DNA of 12,581 nt from Desulfovibrionales bacterium (GTDB lineage: Bacteria; Desulfobacterota; Desulfovibrionia; Desulfovibrionales; Desulfomicrobiaceae), in assembly GCA_012727515.1 (NCBI GenBank), contig JAAYGZ010000384.1, positions 1-12,581 on the forward strand, in the 5' to 3' direction. Under the pieces are notes generated by a model. The model was not told where the DNA came from. It was given only the letters and a program-made list of their open reading frames with translations, and ran no database searches. The translations under genes were made by a program, and so were the position numbers. Below are positions 7,604-12,581 of the stretch, in pieces (the stretch's first letter is position 1; each line of letters starts with the position of its first letter).

Positions 7604-8476
7604 ATGGCATCACTCAGGGACATTCAAAATAAGATCGTCGGTGTAAAAAAGACCAAGCAGATCACCAAAGCGATGAATATGGTCGCTTCGGCTAAGTTGC
7701 GTGGTGCTCAGAGCCGAATTGAGCGCTTTCGTCCCTATGCTGATAAGTTCAATGACATTCTTATCGATCTGGCTTCCCGTGCTGACGCGAGCGTACACCC
7801 TTTGCTGGAACGGCGTGAAGAGATTCTGACCATTGGTGTTGTTCTGGTCACGTCAGACAAGGGGCTGTGCGGCAGTTTTAATGCCAATTTATGCAATGCG
7901 GCATTAAAACTGGCAAAGCAGAAAGAAGCCGAAGGCAAGACCGTCAAGTTTATCTGCATTGGAAAAAAAGGACGAGACTTTATCCGGAAAACGAAATTTG
8001 AACTTGTTGCGCAGTATCCTGAAAATATGACTAATTTTGATTTTCAGTTAGCCAGCGAAGCAGGCGATATCGTTATTAACGGGTATCTCTCCGCTCAGTT
8101 TGACGAAGTACATATTGTGTATGGTAAGTTTGTGAACATCGCCAAGCAAGAAGCAACGACAGCGCAAGTTTTGCCGGCAGAAACTGCTGAGTCCGCCGAT
8201 GCTTCCGGTGCTTCAAGTGAGTACCTCTTTGAACCTTCTGTAGAGGGTCTGCTCGCTGAGCTGCTGCCCCGCTATGTGAAGGTGCAAATGTACAGAGGTT
8301 TACTCGATACTTCGGCCAGTGAACACGCTGCCCGTATGTCGGCCATGGATAATGCAACCAAAAACTGCGATGAAATGGTCGGAAGTCTGACTCTTGTCTA
8401 TAACAAGGCACGTCAGGCAAGTATCACTACCCAATTAATGGATATCGTTGGCGGTGCCGAGGCACTGAAAGGATAA
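7604..8476 (+). CDS. atpG: F1 ATP synthase subunit gamma
   Basis: A 290-residue central rotor-shaft subunit. The N-terminal helix signature SLRDIQNKIVGVKKTKQITKAM and the C-terminal helix (about residues 220-290, with SEHAARMSAMDNATKNCDEM and QASITTQLMDIVGGAEAL) form the coiled coil that turns inside alpha3beta3. TSDKGLCGSFN (residues 83-93) is the conserved start of the Rossmann-like middle domain. Residues 184-206 are an Ala/Thr/Glu/Ser-rich loop before the C-terminal helix, a variable place in the family. AAGGAG precedes the ATG by seven bases. It lies 20 bases after atpA and 9 before atpD. Confidence 0.97.
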   Translation: MASLRDIQNKIVGVKKTKQITKAMNMVASAKLRGAQSRIERFRPYADKFNDILIDLASRADASVHPLLERREEILTIGVVLVTSDKGLCGSFNANLCNAALKLAKQKEAEGKTVKFICIGKKGRDFIRKTKFELVAQYPENMTNFDFQLASEAGDIVINGYLSAQFDEVHIVYGKFVNIAKQEATTAQVLPAETAESADASGASSEYLFEPSVEGLLAELLPRYVKVQMYRGLLDTSASEHAARMSAMDNATKNCDEMVGSLTLVYNKARQASITTQLMDIVGGAEALKG

Positions 8477-9895
<1,419 letters not shown>

Positions 9896-9918
9896 ATCAT
9901 TTGATCTGGGGTAGTGAT

Positions 9919-10347
9919 ATGGCAAAAACACTGACGCTTGAAATTGTGACACCCGATAAAATGGTGCTTAAAGAAGAAGTCGATTATGTCGGCGCTCCTG
10001 GCATCAACGGCGAGTTCGGAGTCCTGCCCAATCATATCCCGTTTCTCTCTGCACTTGGCATAGGGAGTCTTTATTATAAGCTTAACGGCAAAAAATACTA
10101 TGTATTTATTGCTGGTGGCTTTGCCGAAGTATCTCCTGCCAAGGTGACAGTGCTCGCTGAAGTGGCTGAAAAGGCCGAAGACATTGATCTGGAACGGGCT
10201 CGTCGTGCCCAGGACAGAGCAGAGCAGCGGACAAAACAGCAACAGGAGAAGCAGGAATACGCAATGGTTCAGGCGGCACTGACCAGAGCCTTGCACCGGA
10301 TGAAGTGCCGTCAAACAGCAATAGGCGAGGGCACTTGCCGAGCTTAG
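9919..10347 (+). CDS. atpC: F1 ATP synthase subunit epsilon
   Basis: A 142-residue epsilon subunit, the rotor component that couples gamma to the c ring and can inhibit hydrolysis through its C-terminal helices. The N-terminal beta-sandwich contains [20 protein letters not shown] and [20 protein letters not shown], both hallmarks of the family. From about residue 91 ([18 protein letters not shown]) comes the two-helix C-terminal hairpin. The start is ATG 9919; an in-frame TTG at 9901 would add six residues but lacks a ribosome site. The final 13 residues after HRMK ([13 protein letters not shown]) extend beyond the usual helix end and contain two Cys. It is the last gene before the terminator. 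Confidence 0.95.
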   Translation: MAKTLTLEIVTPDKMVLKEEVDYVGAPGINGEFGVLPNHIPFLSALGIGSLYYKLNGKKYYVFIAGGFAEVSPAKVTVLAEVAEKAEDIDLERARRAQDRAEQRTKQQQEKQEYAMVQAALTRALHRMKCRQTAIGEGTCRA

Positions 10348-10352
10348 GGACC

Positions 10353-10401
10353 TGCTGATTAACTCCGCGCGGTCGCAATGACTGTTGTGGTTGAATCAGC
10401 G
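10353..10401 (+). other. Bulged hairpin in the atp operon 3' UTR
   Basis: GCTGATT-AAC (10354-10363) can pair with GTT-G-AATCAGC (10390-10400), a 10-bp stem with a one-base bulge at G10393. The 26-base loop contains the self-complementary CCGCGCGG (10365-10372). No T tract follows, so it is not a terminator itself; it might protect the 3' end or act as a processing site. Only the pairing is seen; the role is inferred. Confidence 0.5.
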
Positions 10402-10430
10402 CTTTCTCAGCATAAATGCAGTGACATGTG

Positions 10431-10464
10431 AAAAAGGGCAGCCAGCAATGGTTGCCCTTTTTTT
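10431..10464 (+). terminator. Intrinsic terminator of the atp operon
   Basis: AAAAAGGGCA (10431-10440) pairs perfectly with TGCCCTTTTT (10453-10462). The stem continues inward through a G-T wobble and CCA/TGG (10441-10444 with 10449-10452) to a GCAA tetraloop (10445-10448) of the stable GNRA class. Seven T residues (10458-10464) follow the GC-rich part. The A-rich 5' arm makes it partly bidirectional, though little transcription is expected from the other side here. It closes the atp operon 83 bases after atpC and lies upstream of the next gene's ribosome site. Confidence 0.95.
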
Positions 10465-10502
10465 GTGCTTTCAGTAGCAGTCGGGCCAACCAAGGAGTAT
10501 GC

Positions 10503-10970
10503 ATGTCCGCTGCATTTATTGATCGATTTACCCCGCGCACCTCGCCGCGCATCCAACTGCTTACAGCGGCCTGTGTCTGGACTGTCATGGGCTGTTTGCT
10601 TTTTGCTAAAGGAGCATATTTTCTCCATTGTGCAGGCTCTCGCAGCCAGGTGCTTTTTTGCGGAGCTGGCATTGTTTTGGGGATTGCAAAGGGTCGCTTT
10701 GTTTTTGATCGCGCAGCCAGGGCTATTATCCGCCGCATCCGGCAAAAGGCTGTGCCTACCTGTTTGGGTGGGCTGTTTTCTGTGCGCAATTGGGTGTTGA
10801 TTGCGCTGATGATGTGCTTGGGCAAGATTTTGGCGTGGGCACCAGTTGCCCTGGAATGGAAGGGCCTTGTTTCTGTTTTAGTGGGCAGTGGGATGGCATA
10901 TTCCAGCCGTTTGATGTGGGTGGCCTGGAAGATGTCATCCCTGTGGGGCATTGGAGATTTACGGCTCTAA
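10503..10970 (+). CDS. Small four-helix membrane protein of unknown function
   Basis: A 155-residue protein that I do not recognise. The start is ATG 10503, five bases after AAGGAG (10492-10497); a GTG at 10428 would run through the terminator and is rejected. Four hydrophobic segments are visible (about residues 18-41, 48-64, 96-116 and 122-142), with a basic cytoplasmic-looking loop between the second and third (KGRFVFDRAARAIIRRIRQK). The segments ending GIVLGIAKGRFVFDRA and GSGMAYSSRLMWVAW look alike, hinting at a duplicated two-helix unit. It follows the atp terminator, so it is either independently expressed or served by read-through; no clear promoter was seen. Its 3' end overlaps the opposing peptidase gene by 12 bases. 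It is not AtpI, which normally precedes the a subunit, and shows no enzyme motif. Confidence 0.8.
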   Translation: MSAAFIDRFTPRTSPRIQLLTAACVWTVMGCLLFAKGAYFLHCAGSRSQVLFCGAGIVLGIAKGRFVFDRAARAIIRRIRQKAVPTCLGGLFSVRNWVLIALMMCLGKILAWAPVALEWKGLVSVLVGSGMAYSSRLMWVAWKMSSLWGIGDLRL

Positions 10971-12362
10971 GCGCGAGTCACTCATGTGCTGCTCTATATC
11001 GTTTGCAGCCAGCGGGATTGCAGTGCTTAAAATTTCTACGCCATATTCTGTGACCAGGATATCATCTTCCAGGCGTATTCCCCCAAATCCAATTGCACTG
11101 TTTATCAGATCATAATTGATAAAGTCAGTATGCATGTTGTTGGCCTGCCACTGGCTGATCAGAGCCGGAATAAAATAAATTCCTGGTTCTATGGTCAGCA
11201 CATTGCCAGCCTGCACAGGCTTGGCCATGCGTAAGCCTGAAAGGCCAAACTGGGTACTACGTTGAAATACAGTGTCATAGCCAACAAAGTCTTCACCCAG
11301 GGCTTCCATGTCATGAGCATCCAGGCCCAGCATGTGCCCAAGGCCATGTGGAAAAAACAGGGCATGCGCGCCAACAGCCACGGCCTCTGCCGGGTCGCCG
11401 CGCATAAAGCCCAGGTCGCAGAGTCCTGTGGCTAAAACACGAGCAGCCTGAATATGGGCATCCACAAATGGAACGCTTGGTCGCAGGCACGCAATGGCTG
11501 AGCGCTGGGCGCGTACAACCAGGGAATAGATATCGCGCTGCAGGGATGAAAACGTGCCGCTGACCGGAAGAGTGCGGGTAATATCTGAAGCATAGCCATT
11601 AGGCGAAACTGTGCCAGAATCAATGAGCAGCAGGTCGCCAGGGCGCAGAGTATTTGTATGGGCGTGATTATGCAGAGTTTCTCCGCGCACAGATAGGATC
11701 GTGGGAAAGGCTTCCTGGCAGCCATGCTCCACAATATGAGCCACCACTTGCGCATACAGATGCTGTTCCTCAATGCCAGGACGGCATGTTTGCATGAGCA
11801 GAGCATAGACAGAGGCAGACAGTGCAATGGCAGAGCGCAGTTCTGCAATTTCTTCTGGTGTTTTGATGCTCCGCAAGGCAACCAGGGCTGAAATTAAGGA
11901 CAAAGAGACATTGTGTCGTATGTCCTGAATGTTTTGATCAAGCAAATCAGCAAGCTGAACTTGTCCTTCTGCCTGATACTGGGGAAGGTAATGCACTCTT
12001 TGGCCATGTTTCAACGCTGTGGAACAACGTGCCTGCAGATGCGCGTAGTTACCAGACAGGGCTAGCCCGCAGGATGCTGCCAGATCTTCTACACAGGGCC
12101 TGGGGCCTGACCACACAGTGTCCATAAGCTGGATTTCAGGACCACAGAGGCATTCTTGACCAGTATCACAATCCAGAATCAACCAGAGGTCAGGCTGGGT
12201 CAGGCCCGTGCAGTAGCGAAATGAAGCATCCTGGACAAAGGAAAAGTGGTTTGCCTGGTAATTCATGGGGAGCGCACTGTTGCCGCGCAGCACAATAAGG
12301 CCATGTTTTACGTTGTGCATAAGGGCTTGGCGGCGTTCTTGGTATGTTTGGGGGGAAAACAT
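10959..12362 (-). CDS. pepP: M24 metallopeptidase, Xaa-Pro aminopeptidase type
   Basis: A 467-residue cytoplasmic aminopeptidase that should remove an N-terminal residue preceding proline. Residues 1 to about 130 are the creatinase/AMP_N-type N-terminal domain (Y-Q-E-R-R near residue 7, NYQANHFSFVQDASFRYCTG around 34-53). The catalytic pita-bread domain follows from about 165 (IKTPEEIAELRSA). All five dimetal ligands can be placed: Asp248 (LLLIDSGT), Asp260 (YASDITRT), His343 (HGLGHMLGLDAHD), Glu392 (TIEPGIY) and Glu432 (GGIRLEDD). Layout and length match PepP, whose usual cofactor is Mn2+. The start has AGGAGA just upstream on the minus strand. It has about ten cysteines, more than expected. 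A prolidase is possible, but the AMP_N-like domain favours PepP. Confidence 0.92.
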   Translation of the reverse strand: MFSPQTYQERRQALMHNVKHGLIVLRGNSALPMNYQANHFSFVQDASFRYCTGLTQPDLWLILDCDTGQECLCGPEIQLMDTVWSGPRPCVEDLAASCGLALSGNYAHLQARCSTALKHGQRVHYLPQYQAEGQVQLADLLDQNIQDIRHNVSLSLISALVALRSIKTPEEIAELRSAIALSASVYALLMQTCRPGIEEQHLYAQVVAHIVEHGCQEAFPTILSVRGETLHNHAHTNTLRPGDLLLIDSGTVSPNGYASDITRTLPVSGTFSSLQRDIYSLVVRAQRSAIACLRPSVPFVDAHIQAARVLATGLCDLGFMRGDPAEAVAVGAHALFFPHGLGHMLGLDAHDMEALGEDFVGYDTVFQRSTQFGLSGLRMAKPVQAGNVLTIEPGIYFIPALISQWQANNMHTDFINYDLINSAIGFGGIRLEDDILVTEYGVEILSTAIPLAANDIEQHMSDSRLEP

Positions 12363-12420
12363 TTTTTCTCCTGAATCAGATTATTGGTTTGAGTAGGTTC
12401 CTGATGCCTGTCTGCGCATG

Positions 12421-12508
12421 GTTTGCATGCACATGACTGATACTGAGATGGGGTACGATCTGCAAGACAGGGTGTGGAGAGTGGTGCGTCTGGAACAAAC
12501 ATGCAAAC
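12421..12508. repeat. 9-bp inverted repeat in divergent intergenic region
   Basis: GTTTGCATG (12421-12429) and CATGCAAAC (12500-12508) are perfect reverse complements separated by 70 bases. One half lies at the expected start of peptidase transcription, the other 12 bases before the + strand start codon. Such spaced half-sites can be bound by a looping regulator, but a chance match is also possible. Confidence 0.4.
12437..12465 (-). promoter_or_regulatory. Candidate promoter of the Xaa-Pro aminopeptidase gene
   Basis: Read on the minus strand, TTGCAG (plus-strand 12460-12465) and TATCAG (12437-12442) are separated by 17 bases, each a 4-of-6 match to the sigma-70 consensus. Transcription would start near 12430, about 70 bases before the ATG. 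It is the best pair seen in the divergent spacer but each hexamer is imperfect. Confidence 0.35.
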
Positions 12509-12520
12509 AAAGGAAAGGCT

Positions 12521-12581
12521 ATGCACTGGATTTTGGTAGTAAATGGAGCATTTATCCGCACTCAATATCTTGCAGATCTGC
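12521..12581 (+). CDS. Start of a divergent gene, truncated at window end
   Basis: An ATG at 12521 preceded by AGGAAAGG (12511-12518) opens 20 codons without a stop: MHWILVVNGAFIRTQYLADL. The hydrophobic strand followed by NG resembles the opening of some thiamine pyrophosphokinases, where a beta strand leads into an NG or GG turn, but 20 residues are too few to assign a function. It is divergent from the peptidase gene, sharing a 158-base spacer with it. Real gene probable, product unknown. Confidence 0.5.
   Translation, partial: MHWILVVNGAFIRTQYLADL

Noticed and set aside
10428..10502. Upstream GTG start for the four-helix membrane protein
   Set aside because: The extra 25 codons would be encoded by the terminator stem and T tract; AAGGAG sits correctly before ATG 10503.
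10106..10951. Minus-strand open frame of 281 codons opposite atpC, the terminator and the membrane-protein gene
   Set aside because: It would have to read across the atp terminator hairpin, lacks family motifs and opposes two + strand genes with good starts.

Overview
The window is an ordinary-looking chromosomal core-gene region. The set of genes, and especially the F-type ATP synthase layout (b', b, delta, alpha, gamma, beta, epsilon in one operon, with no a or c subunit beside it and a b subunit carrying a signal peptide), suggests a Gram-negative sulfate-reducer-like deltaproteobacterium (Desulfobacterota, probably Desulfovibrionales). That placement rests on remembered gene order and protein character, not on a search. 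No mobile elements, CRISPR arrays, tRNAs or rRNAs were seen, and no stretch longer than 300 bases lacks a gene.

Positions 1-4236 (+ strand) hold the distal part of a cell-elongation operon: mreC (5' end outside the window), a mreD-like membrane gene, mrdA (PBP2) and rodA. The genes overlap or nearly touch (GTGA overlap at 837-840, 14-base overlap at 1327-1340, a few bases between mrdA and rodA). MreC/MreD scaffold the complex in the periplasm and membrane, RodA polymerises glycan strands and PBP2 cross-links them.

A 227-base spacer (4237-4463) carries a plausible sigma-70 promoter (TTGACA, 17 bases, TACAGG) and leads into atpF'-atpF-atpH-atpA-atpG-atpD-atpC (4464-10347). These genes encode the two peripheral-stalk b subunits and all five F1 subunits. 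The a and c subunits must be encoded elsewhere. The operon ends with a bulged 3'-UTR hairpin and a very strong intrinsic terminator (14 bp stem, GCAA loop, T7 tract) at 10431-10464.

Positions 10503-10970 encode an unrecognised small membrane protein with about four transmembrane segments. It converges on, and overlaps by 12 bases, a minus-strand M24 metallopeptidase of the Xaa-Pro aminopeptidase type (10959-12362). Upstream of the peptidase is a divergent intergenic region with a candidate minus-strand promoter and a 9-bp inverted repeat. The first 20 codons of a probable + strand gene then run off the window end (12521-12581).

No clearly new system was found. The points most worth a second look are a likely Cys3His zinc site in PBP2 in place of the Asp2HisCys site known from gamma-proteobacteria, the signal-peptide-bearing TTG-started AtpF, a Walker A substitution in AtpA, the structured 3' end of the atp operon, and the orphan four-helix membrane protein with a possible internal repeat.
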